DNA from: JACRIK01 sp040753835
Lineage (GTDB): Bacteria; Planctomycetota; MHYJ01; JACQXL01
Direction: 5' to 3'
Length of the DNA: 17,212 nt
NCBI GenBank assembly: GCA_040753835.1
Contig: JBFMDM010000042.1
Span: 1 to 17,212, forward strand
The notes under the pieces were generated by a model. That model was not told the DNA's origin. It did not search any database and worked only from the letters and a program-made list of their open reading frames with translations. Shown piece after piece: positions 1 to 5,214 of this stretch. The position numbers and the translations under genes are program-made. Position 1 is the first letter of the stretch, and each line of letters begins with the position of its first letter.

Positions 1-248
1 TTAAGGCGCTGGAAATCCACGTGTGATTTGGCCTGCTGTCCGGGTTTGGTAGGGGGAATGCCGGTAAAGAAATCCGGCTTGCCCGCCGTAGTTTTAGCGG
101 AGGCGGGGGTGGAGTGGAAGAATCGATACTTAGCCGTTCCCTTGCGGGCCGGCGGATTAGCCCGCATAGCAATACGCCAGAAGGTGTCCGCGTGGCCATC
201 CACGATAAAAGATGAGTGGTGCAGTTTCAGTATGTCTTTGTTTTGCAT
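1..248 (-). CDS. Peptidase family M19 (membrane/renal dipeptidase), N-terminal part, truncated by window edge
   Basis: The minus strand is open from an ATG at 248 to the left edge, giving 82 residues without a stop. The start reads MQNKDILKLHHSSFIVDGHA, followed by DTFWRI. VDGHADT is the family signature that carries the first metal ligands (His-x-Asp, residues 19 and 21). SHVDFQRL near residues 75-82 corresponds to the HVDLPRL segment that precedes the family's EGG motif. M19 enzymes are zinc dipeptidases that cleave dipeptides, often in peptidoglycan or peptide salvage. The stretch between the two motifs (about residues 26-74) is longer than I expect for the family and includes a G+C-rich palindrome (82-107). 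No Shine-Dalgarno is seen; a TATGAT -10-like hexamer (263-258) lies 9 nt before the ATG. The gene ends outside the window, so most catalytic residues cannot be checked. Confidence 0.8.
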   Translation of the reverse strand, partial: MQNKDILKLHHSSFIVDGHADTFWRIAMRANPPARKGTAKYRFFHSTPASAKTTAGKPDFFTGIPPTKPGQQAKSHVDFQRL

Positions 249-270
249 AATTATAATATCATATAAGGCA

Positions 271-306
271 ACCACAGATTACACAGATGGCGCAGATTAT
301 CTGTGT
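271..306. repeat. Dispersed ACCACAGATTACACAGAT-type repeat with hairpin
   Basis: ACCACAGATTACACAGAT begins at 271. ACACAGAT (281-288) and ATCTGTGT (299-306) form an 8-bp inverted repeat with a 10-nt loop. Degenerate relatives of the same word occur near 8976, 9430-9456, 10544-10581, 14211-14247 and 14396-14416, always between genes. It fills the gap between the dipeptidase start and the end of the next minus-strand gene. Function is unknown; it behaves as an intergenic dispersed repeat. Confidence 0.7.
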
Positions 307-309
307 TTA

Positions 310-729
310 TCATTTCTGTTCCTTTGACTTTTGTTTCTGTGCTATCTCATCTTCTATCCATAGACTGTATTTAACATTGACAGGTGGATTAGTTGAATCT
401 ACTAATTTTTTAAGGGCATCTATGTCTTTTTTTGACTTCACATGACCGGTTATCAAAATACTGCCGCCCATCCCCGTAAAAACGCCAAGTCTAATATTTT
501 TAAAATCGGGATATTGTTGAATGACATTATTGATGGCAGGCAAATGATTTCTTGCTTTTCGCATATTAATGCCTTGCCTGACACCGGTAGGTCCAAAGAA
601 CAGATAAATCAGGGCGGCAGACATTACAAGAAAAGTTATTACGTATTCATATCTGCGTCTACCTGCGTTAATCTGTGGCTTTAGGACGTCTTTGTTGGTC
701 ATAGGGGAGTATAATAAAACAATATCCAT
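310..729 (-). CDS. Small membrane-anchored protein with BON-like C-terminal domain
   Basis: From the ATG at 729 this encodes 139 residues. After a short basic N-terminus (RRR near residue 25) there is one transmembrane helix (about residues 29-46, YVITFLVMSAALIYLFFG), which predicts a cytoplasmic N-terminus and an exported C-terminal domain. The domain contains GGSILITGHVKSKKDIDALK, a pattern like BON or secretin-type alpha/beta domains (strand, G-x-V, helix), ending in a Lys/Gln-rich tail. The frame stays open upstream to a TTG at 786. I prefer 729 because that TTG is part of a good -35 box (TTGATA) and the -10 lies inside the extra codons. The Shine-Dalgarno is weak. It is followed 61 nt later by the dipeptidase gene on the same strand. 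The family is not recognised with certainty and no function is assigned. Confidence 0.65.
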   Translation of the reverse strand: MDIVLLYSPMTNKDVLKPQINAGRRRYEYVITFLVMSAALIYLFFGPTGVRQGINMRKARNHLPAINNVIQQYPDFKNIRLGVFTGMGGSILITGHVKSKKDIDALKKLVDSTNPPVNVKYSLWIEDEIAQKQKSKEQK

Positions 730-757
730 AAGGAATCCAAGGCCCGTTAGAGATGCT

Positions 758-786
758 GTTATAATACTGTTATTAGTTCTTATCAA
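758..786 (-). promoter_or_regulatory. Sigma-70-type promoter for the BON-like membrane protein gene
   Basis: Reading the minus strand, TTGATA (786-781), a 17-nt spacer and TATAAC (763-758) match the housekeeping consensus at 5/6 each. The -10 box ends 28 nt before the ATG at 729. This placement is the main reason for choosing the 729 start over the upstream TTG. Confidence 0.5.
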
Positions 787-1091
787 TCTTTGGAGTAATA
801 ATTTTCTATGTGGGAAATATCATTGGCTCACGTGGCGCCACTATCTCTAACGGGGTCCTGCTCGAAGACTGTGGTGACACGCACCTTCGGGCGAAACTAT
901 TGAATTACTTGATATTCAAGGCGTCGTTTTTGTAAAATAGCCCTTATGGGGTGCGGCAAATTACTATGGTTATTTCCCGAAAACAGCGCCTGCGAAGCCG
1001 CAGCGCTCGCCTCGCTCCAGCGAGAGCGAAGCGGGAAGTCCCGAAAGTCATCGGGGCTAAATCAGTAAAATAGCCGTATAGGAGGCAAGGT

Positions 1092-1202
1092 GTGCCTGCC
1101 CGCCTCTGGAGGGTGTCACCGGACAAGCCGCCCGCCATTCATCTGGGCTATGAAATCTATTACCGGACGGAAAACCCCACGCCCTGGATTGTCAGCCGGT
1201 AA
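1092..1202 (+). CDS. Possible small protein, 36 residues
   Basis: A GTG at 1092 is preceded by a perfect AGGAGG (1080-1085) at 6 nt, one of the best ribosome binding sites in the window. The frame encodes 36 residues, including PAIHLGYEIYYRTENPTPWI, and stops at 1200-1202. Codon choice (GCC, CGC, CTG, CGG, ATT, AAC) resembles that of the clear genes here. It lies in a repeat-rich gap, has no recognisable domain, and may be a remnant of a longer gene rather than a functional small protein. Confidence 0.35.
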   Translation: MPARLWRVSPDKPPAIHLGYEIYYRTENPTPWIVSR

Positions 1203-1229
1203 AACATTTTTTCGCATGTGATGCCCGTT

Positions 1230-1243
1230 ATCACAATTGTGAT
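1230..1243. promoter_or_regulatory. Perfect 14-bp palindrome, possible operator
   Basis: ATCACAATTGTGAT is a perfect palindrome in non-coding sequence. GTGATGCC follows its right half and also occurs just before it (from 1218). It has the size and symmetry of a dimeric regulator site. It lies 287 bp before the next gene, so any target is uncertain. Confidence 0.25.
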
Positions 1244-1301
1244 GCCTCCTATAACGTATAATAGGGTAGAATGTCCGCCAGGGGCGGGGCTCAAAGGGAG
1301 A

Positions 1302-1356
1302 GACCCGCCAGAGGCGGGTCTAAGAGCCAGTAATTCATTACATTCAAACTGGCTCT
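1302..1356. repeat. Two adjacent hairpins, the first of the CCGCCAGAGGCGG family
   Basis: GACCCGCC (1302-1309) and GGCGGGTC (1313-1320) form a perfect 8-bp stem with an AGA loop. AGAGCCAGT (1323-1331) and ACTGGCTCT (1348-1356) form a 9-bp stem with a 16-nt loop. The CCGCCAGAGGCGG motif recurs in pieces near 10515, 14355 and 17065. There is no T-run, so these are not classical intrinsic terminators. Confidence 0.55.
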
Positions 1357-1392
1357 AAGAAAGGCGGTGATTTTCTGTAACCAGGGACGAGC

Positions 1393-1450
1393 CCGTCTTA
1401 AGACCGGATGGCGCCGTCTTAAGACCGGATGACGCCGTCTTAAGACCGGA
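1393..1450. repeat. Three 21-bp direct repeats with a palindromic core
   Basis: CCGTCTTAAGACCGGA occurs at 1393, 1414 and 1435 with an exact 21-bp period. Each unit contains the perfect 10-bp palindrome GTCTTAAGAC. The 21-bp period is close to two turns of the helix, so the palindromes face the same side of the DNA. The array ends 79 bp before the ATG of the gene at 1530. It may be a cooperative operator; that role is inferred from geometry only. Confidence 0.75.
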
Positions 1451-1529
1451 CATTATTAACCGCTCCCCCTTTTAAGTGGGGTAGCCCTGAAGTGTAGGAC
1501 TTTCGGGGATAACAGAGGAGGAGGTATTT

Positions 1530-2222
1530 ATGCCAATAAGAACTGACTGGATTCCCTCAAAGAATGCGGCGATTTACGGCAAGTTAAGGGGTTATCTGAC
1601 CCTGATTGTGGCCAATAAGGTGGCTTGGGGCATTGCGGACGCGGCCATCCAGCCCCTGCTGGACCTGCAGACCGAGTTTGAGCCGCTTTATCACAAGATT
1701 ACCGATGACAAACGCAGACGGACATCGTCCGATGTCACGGCCTTTAACGACTGCAAAAAGCGTCTGCTGGCCGAGTGGCGCGCCTTCCACAAGGAAGAGG
1801 TGCGCGGCAACCGGAAAATCTCGCCTCAAGACCTGGCGGCTTTAGTCGGCAAGGAATACGACCTTGAACCGACCCCGCGCGGCAAGATTCCGACCATCCC
1901 GTACATTTTGGCGAAGGCCGTCGGCGGCGGCACGATTGAAATCCGGGCCCGGGTGGAAAAAGACAAGACCAATACCAGTATGCACGCCCTGGCCGATGCG
2001 GTGGAGTGTAAATATATTCTTGTGCCGCAGGGCGAGATGCCGCCCGAAGACCCGGAGTCCTGCCCCAAGACAGCGGTTTCCAAAAAGGCGCGCTTTACCA
2101 TCGCCTTGGGCGTCAAGAGCGCGGGCCAGAGTTTCTACGGATTCTTCCGCTGGGCCAATATCACCAACCCGCAAAACTCAAGCGACTGGACGACCAAACC
2201 ATTGGGCGCGGTGATATCGTAA
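1530..2222 (+). CDS. Conserved hypothetical protein starting with a WIPSK motif
   Basis: The 230-residue product starts at an ATG with a very strong ribosome site (AGGAGGAGGT, 1516-1525). It begins MPIRTDWIPSKNAAIYGKLR, and its first half (to about residue 105) looks helical with many charged residues. The second half looks beta-rich, resembling a fibronectin-III/Ig-like fold, and ends with GFFRWANITNPQNSSDWTTK. From memory, this WIP(K/S)-start helical plus beta C-terminus architecture matches a widespread family of uncharacterised bacterial proteins; no biochemical role is known to me. No signal peptide or membrane segment is seen. It is 69 bp upstream of the fibre-like gene on the same strand, with only a hairpin between, so the two are probably co-transcribed. 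Confidence 0.75.
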   Translation: MPIRTDWIPSKNAAIYGKLRGYLTLIVANKVAWGIADAAIQPLLDLQTEFEPLYHKITDDKRRRTSSDVTAFNDCKKRLLAEWRAFHKEEVRGNRKISPQDLAALVGKEYDLEPTPRGKIPTIPYILAKAVGGGTIEIRARVEKDKTNTSMHALADAVECKYILVPQGEMPPEDPESCPKTAVSKKARFTIALGVKSAGQSFYGFFRWANITNPQNSSDWTTKPLGAVIS

Positions 2223-2224
2223 CT

Positions 2225-2278
2225 CTACGAATAGCGAATTTGCGAATTATTCGTAATTCGCTTATTCGTAATTCGTAG
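2225..2278. repeat. Long imperfect hairpin with TTCG tetraloop between two genes
   Basis: GCGAATTA (2242-2249), the loop TTCG (2250-2253) and TAATTCGC (2254-2261) form the tip. CTACGAAT (2225-2232) and ATTCGTAG (2271-2278) form the base. The 9-nt middle segments pair at five positions. It fills nearly all of the gap between the genes at 1530 and 2292 and starts 2 nt after the first stop. It could stabilise or partly terminate the shared mRNA, or be a dispersed palindromic repeat. There is no T-run. Confidence 0.7.
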
Positions 2279-2291
2279 TGGAGAGTGAAGT

Positions 2292-3410
2292 ATGCCTATA
2301 CAACCGGGTGAAATAAAGACCGAACACATCTCGGCTGGCGCAGTAGTCAGTAGTAAGTTAGCAGTAGACAGTGTAACGACCGAGAAGATAAAAGACGGCG
2401 CAATCAAGACCGAAAAGATAGCCACCGGCGCAATCACCGGCTCCAAAATTGCGGACAACACGGTCTACGGCTCAAAGTTGCGCGACTCGGCCGTGCGCTC
2501 TGAAAAGATCGCCGCAGGCGCAATAACAACTGCCAAGATTGCCGAAGGCGCGGTAACCGGTTCACGGCTCGCAGAGCGGGCAGTAACAGAGGAAAAAATC
2601 GCAGTAAACGCCGTGACTACGGCCAAGATTGCAAATGGTTCTGTTACTCAAGCCAAATTGTCCTTTACCCCGCCGTCTATCCAGAGGCCGATTACGCCGG
2701 CCATTATCACCGACGAAATCGGGGCTGGCGCAGTAGACACCAGTAAGTTGTCAGCAGACAGCGTAACTACGGAAAAGATAGCCGATGGCGCGGTGACTCC
2801 GGAGAAACTCTCCTTTACGCCGCCGGGAATCACACGGCCTATTACCCCACCTATTACAACGGACGAGATTGCGGACAGCGCGGTGACCGCGGTAAAGATA
2901 GCGGCCAATTCAATCACAGCCGGAAAGATTGCCTCCGGCGCGGTCGGCCCGTCCGAAATCCAGTCCGGTGCAGTGGGTACAGACAAGTTGGCAAATGGCT
3001 CAGTAACGCAGGCAAAACTCGCGTCCGGCGCAGGCGGGGACCGATTCACTTTCTTAATGCCATCGGTTGAGGCGCTGTATCTGACTGGCATCAGCGCGGA
3101 CATTCCTTATACGGTCTTTGATTTGAGTCCCTGGATTCCGGCCACAGCCAAGGCGGTGATTCTGCAACTGGGAATCTTCAACCAGTCCTTTGCCAATGGC
3201 CGGGCGTTCTTCAGGGTGCGCACTAACACTGACCAGCGCGATGCGCTCGGCTTGGGTCTTATACCGGGGGCTAATTCCCAAGTTGCCAATCAGGGAATTG
3301 TTCCGCTGGTTGTCGGCACGGCTTCTATTGAATATACGTTGGAAAGTGTCGGGGGACCCTGGAACGCGACATTGACGCTGTATGTGACGGTGATTGGGTA
3401 CATTGTTTAG
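2292..3410 (+). CDS. Fibre-like protein of decapeptide repeats with a C-terminal beta-rich head
   Basis: The 372-residue product starts at an ATG with GGAG 8 nt upstream. Residues 6-245 are one unbroken register of ten-residue units of the type GAVTTEKIAD: twelve units (6-125), a 20-residue linker, three units (146-175), a second linker, then five units (196-245). Both linkers follow the pattern TPPxIxRPITPxITxDEI and are exactly two units long, so the phase is kept. Such Val/Ile-Thr-x-x-Lys-Ile repeats are seen in phage tail fibres and bacterial surface fibres and suggest a beta-helical or trimeric shaft. Residues 246-372 lack repeats and look like a compact beta domain, plausibly the binding head. 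No signal peptide is visible. The neighbouring 230-residue gene may be a partner. It ends 2 bp from the convergent VWA gene. Confidence 0.8.
   Translation: MPIQPGEIKTEHISAGAVVSSKLAVDSVTTEKIKDGAIKTEKIATGAITGSKIADNTVYGSKLRDSAVRSEKIAAGAITTAKIAEGAVTGSRLAERAVTEEKIAVNAVTTAKIANGSVTQAKLSFTPPSIQRPITPAIITDEIGAGAVDTSKLSADSVTTEKIADGAVTPEKLSFTPPGITRPITPPITTDEIADSAVTAVKIAANSITAGKIASGAVGPSEIQSGAVGTDKLANGSVTQAKLASGAGGDRFTFLMPSVEALYLTGISADIPYTVFDLSPWIPATAKAVILQLGIFNQSFANGRAFFRVRTNTDQRDALGLGLIPGANSQVANQGIVPLVVGTASIEYTLESVGGPWNATLTLYVTVIGYIV
2307..3026 (+). repeat. 24 x 30-bp coding repeat region of the fibre gene
   Basis: This encodes the 240 residues of decapeptide register. At the DNA level parts are near-identical: the stretch starting GGCTGGCGCAGTAG at about 2334 is mostly repeated from about 2724. 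The third-repeat segments with KLSFTPP also recur. This indicates internal duplication and makes the locus prone to length change by recombination. Confidence 0.75.
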
Positions 3411-3412
3411 AA

Positions 3413-4957
3413 TTATTTGGTCTTATCCACGAAGGTGCCGCCGGTGATTTCGGCCAGTTGTTTCAGGAAGTCGTTGTTGACCTCAAGCGATGGCCCCGAA
3501 ACATTCGGCGCGCCTGCGCCCGGCGAGCCGATAGCAATGGTGTTTATCTTCACCTGCCTGATTTCGTTTATCTTCCTGATTGCCTCAATAATCGCCTTGG
3601 GGTCAACTATCTTGCCCTCGGTCGGATAGCCGTCCGTTAACAGATAGAATGTGTCCGCGCCGTCCACCTCCTCAAGCGGCGAGTCCGGCTTTTTGGACGA
3701 GGTCTTAACCATTATCTTGTAGGCATACTCCAACGCATCGTAAATCGTGGTCGCGCCGTCCGGATTCTGACGGTCCACCGCATTTATCGCCGAGAGTTTG
3801 TTCTCAAAATTGGCCGGAATCGTCCTGATTTTCCAGGCCCTGACCCCGCTGCTGTAGAAGATGATGGAGAAATTCACGGTCTCGTCCAAATTATAGATGG
3901 CGTTAATCAGTTCCTTCTTGACCGCATCAAGCCGTGTTTTGACCGGCTTTTTGTCCAGTTCATTCTTGCGTTTCCTGAGATGCTCGGGCACAGCCGGTTT
4001 TTTATCCTCGCCCGCGCCGGGGCCGGCGCCGCTGATTGTTATCTTTTCCTTCTCCTTTTCCGGCGGTGGCGGGGTGTATTTTACCGGCGCCTCCATACTG
4101 CCCGAGGTGTCCATCAGGAAGACGATATTGGATGATTCTATGGGCGTGCCGTAATACTCGCCCAGGATGATGCCCTTGGTGGTGAGCAGTGGGTCGTTGC
4201 CCTCGGCCGGCATCTTCTTGGTGACTTCCTCAAGCGCCTTGAGGAGCGCGGAGAATACCCGCGGCTCCATCGTATTCCGTTCCTTCAGCGCGGCCTTGAG
4301 GGGCTTGAGCGCTTCAGCCGAGCACAGGGCGCGGCAGTAGTCAATCACCGCCAGTTTCACCTGCCAGTTGGCCTTGCCCCTATTAGCGGGACTGTCTGCG
4401 GACTTGCCGATGAGTAATTCCGCGGCCGGCTCCAATGCATCAGGGGCTTTGAGTTGGCCCAGCGCCCTGAAGGCCGCTATCTGGACCGTTATTTTCTGGT
4501 CCTTGATTAGCGATACCAGCGCCTTGACGACCTCTGGTTTGTTGACGCCGCCCAGCGCCTTGATGACATAGAACCTGAAACGCCAGTCCTCGTTCTTCTT
4601 GTTGCCGTTGTCTATGAGCATCTTTACGGCCTTGTCCTCCTTTATCCGGCGCAGGCCCTCAACGCAGGTGTCTATGACCTTGATGCTGACCGCCTCCTCC
4701 TTCTTGCCTTTCTTGTTACGGCCCAGTTCGCTGAGAATCTGGTTGCTCAGGAGGATGACCACCTCGCCTTCCACAGCAGGGGACATATTGTCTATCAGTT
4801 TGGCCGTGACCGTGACCCGGACATCCTCGTCGTAACTTTTTCCATCGGCGATGAACTCCTTCTTGGCCTTGTCCCAGTCGGCGTCTGAGAACAGAGGGGT
4901 GGATACGGCAACCAGCGCAATGGCGATGAATATGATATGGCGCAGGGTTATTGGCAT
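3413..4957 (-). CDS. Exported HEAT-repeat and von Willebrand factor A (VWA) domain protein
   Basis: The 514-residue product begins with a signal peptide (hydrophobic residues 8-22, probable cleavage after FSDA near 26). Residues about 45-255 are helical, with HEAT/PBS-type repeats (for example FYVIKALGGVNKPEVVKALV, 129-148, and the next repeat at about 157-183). The VWA domain starts near 276. Its metal site (MIDAS) looks complete: DTSGS at 283-287, Thr in GATT (402-404) and Asp442 in LLTDGYPTEG. A Pro/Lys-rich insertion (about 295-340) splits the domain after its first strand. VWA domains bind protein ligands through the metal ion, and HEAT repeats are protein scaffolds, so a periplasmic or surface adaptor is likely; the partner is unknown. 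This architecture is frequent in Planctomycetota. The 3' end converges on the fibre gene with a 2-bp gap and no terminator. The start is supported by a promoter ending 6 nt before the ATG. Confidence 0.85.
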   Translation of the reverse strand: MPITLRHIIFIAIALVAVSTPLFSDADWDKAKKEFIADGKSYDEDVRVTVTAKLIDNMSPAVEGEVVILLSNQILSELGRNKKGKKEEAVSIKVIDTCVEGLRRIKEDKAVKMLIDNGNKKNEDWRFRFYVIKALGGVNKPEVVKALVSLIKDQKITVQIAAFRALGQLKAPDALEPAAELLIGKSADSPANRGKANWQVKLAVIDYCRALCSAEALKPLKAALKERNTMEPRVFSALLKALEEVTKKMPAEGNDPLLTTKGIILGEYYGTPIESSNIVFLMDTSGSMEAPVKYTPPPPEKEKEKITISGAGPGAGEDKKPAVPEHLRKRKNELDKKPVKTRLDAVKKELINAIYNLDETVNFSIIFYSSGVRAWKIRTIPANFENKLSAINAVDRQNPDGATTIYDALEYAYKIMVKTSSKKPDSPLEEVDGADTFYLLTDGYPTEGKIVDPKAIIEAIRKINEIRQVKINTIAIGSPGAGAPNVSGPSLEVNNDFLKQLAEITGGTFVDKTK

Positions 4958-4963
4958 ACAAAT

Positions 4964-4991
4964 AATATACCCTCTTGTGTATTTATGTCAA
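4964..4991 (-). promoter_or_regulatory. Promoter of the VWA gene, giving a near-leaderless mRNA
   Basis: On the minus strand TTGACA (4991-4986, 6/6), a 16-nt spacer and TATATT (4969-4964, 5/6) precede the ATG at 4957 by 6 nt. Transcription would start at or next to the ATG. An alternative -10 (TATTAT) two bases further gives the same conclusion. No usable Shine-Dalgarno is present. Confidence 0.65.
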
Positions 4992-5018
4992 GTCCTTTTA
5001 TAAATTTATCTAATTTAG

Positions 5019-5048
5019 TTGACCCCCGCACTAACTTTGTGCTAAAAT
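5019..5048 (+). promoter_or_regulatory. pyrR: Promoter of the pyr operon
   Basis: TTGACC (5019-5024), an 18-nt spacer and TAAAAT (5043-5048) match the housekeeping consensus at 5/6 each. Transcription is expected near 5055, which leaves about 160 nt of leader before the preferred pyrR start at 5215. The spacer coincides with the left arm of an 18-bp inverted repeat (5024-5041). Confidence 0.6.
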
Positions 5049-5093
5049 TTATATATCAGGAAATGAGGATATCACCACAAAGTAAGTGCGGGG
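5024..5093. repeat. 18-bp inverted repeat overlapping the pyr promoter
   Basis: CCCCGCACTAACTTTGTG (5024-5041) and CACAAAGTAAGTGCGGGG (5076-5093) are inverted copies with 17 of 18 matches and a 34-bp spacer. The left arm occupies the promoter spacer and the right arm falls at about +22 to +39. It could be a pair of regulator sites acting by looping, or the ends of a small non-autonomous mobile element of about 70 bp. No flanking target duplication is evident. Confidence 0.75.
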
Positions 5094-5214
5094 TTAAAAC
5101 TATCCCCGCTTTATACTGGGCTGTTGATTTGTCAGTGATTATACAGCCCAGTATAGTCGGTTGTATAATTCTCTGCTAAATCAACAACCGACTATGATGA
5201 TACACCTGTTAGGT
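5055..5214 (+). promoter_or_regulatory. pyrR: Structured pyrR mRNA leader with mutually exclusive hairpins
   Basis: Four stems can form downstream of the inferred start. Stem a pairs GCGGGG (5088-5093) with CCCCGC (5104-5109). Stem b pairs TATACTGGGCTGT (5112-5124) with ACAGCCCAGTATA (5143-5155), 13 bp perfect. Stem c pairs TGTTGATTT (5122-5130) with AAATCAACA (5178-5186), 9 bp perfect. Stem d pairs ATAGTCGGTTGT (5153-5164) with ACAACCGACTAT (5184-5195), 12 bp perfect. Stem c competes with both b and d, and b and d share 5153-5155. Such switching is typical of attenuation leaders, and PyrR is an RNA-binding attenuation protein in Firmicutes. There is no T-run after stem d, so control of translation or RNA stability is more likely than classical termination. 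A 38-codon ORF (5063-5179) runs through stems a and b. The known PyrR-binding loop was not recognised. Confidence 0.5.

Larger units (their letters stand above)
787..1529. other. Repeat-rich intergenic region between divergent genes
   Basis: About 740 bp hold only one plausible small ORF (1092-1202). The rest is short palindromes: GTGGCGCCAC (832-841), CTCGCT/AGCGAG (1011-1024), CCCGA/TCGGG (1040-1055), the 14-bp palindrome at 1230, hairpins at 1302-1356 and the triple 21-bp repeat at 1393-1450. CCCGAAAGTC (1040-1049) is inverted as GACTTTCGGG (1498-1507). No clear -35/-10 pair for the downstream plus-strand genes was found. Confidence 0.6.

Noticed and set aside
28..327. 99-residue plus-strand open frame at the left edge
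   Set aside because: It is the antisense of a clear M19 dipeptidase N-terminus on the minus strand and has no family features of its own.
870..960. Possible c-di-GMP riboswitch-like words (ACGCAC, GGCGAAAC)
   Set aside because: The order and spacing of the conserved GEMM motifs are not present.
932..1075. 11-bp direct repeat GTAAAATAGCC, 133 bp apart
   Set aside because: Repeats of this length are expected by chance here and the flanks diverge at once.
944..1138. 64-residue minus-strand open frame
   Set aside because: It translates short palindromes (Arg/Leu/Ala-rich), has no ribosome site, and opposes the better supported small ORF at 1092.
5161..5214. Longer pyrR N-terminus from 5161, 5194 or 5197
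   Set aside because: The extra residues are not part of the PyrR family and are encoded by the leader hairpins; the family N-terminus starts at 5215.
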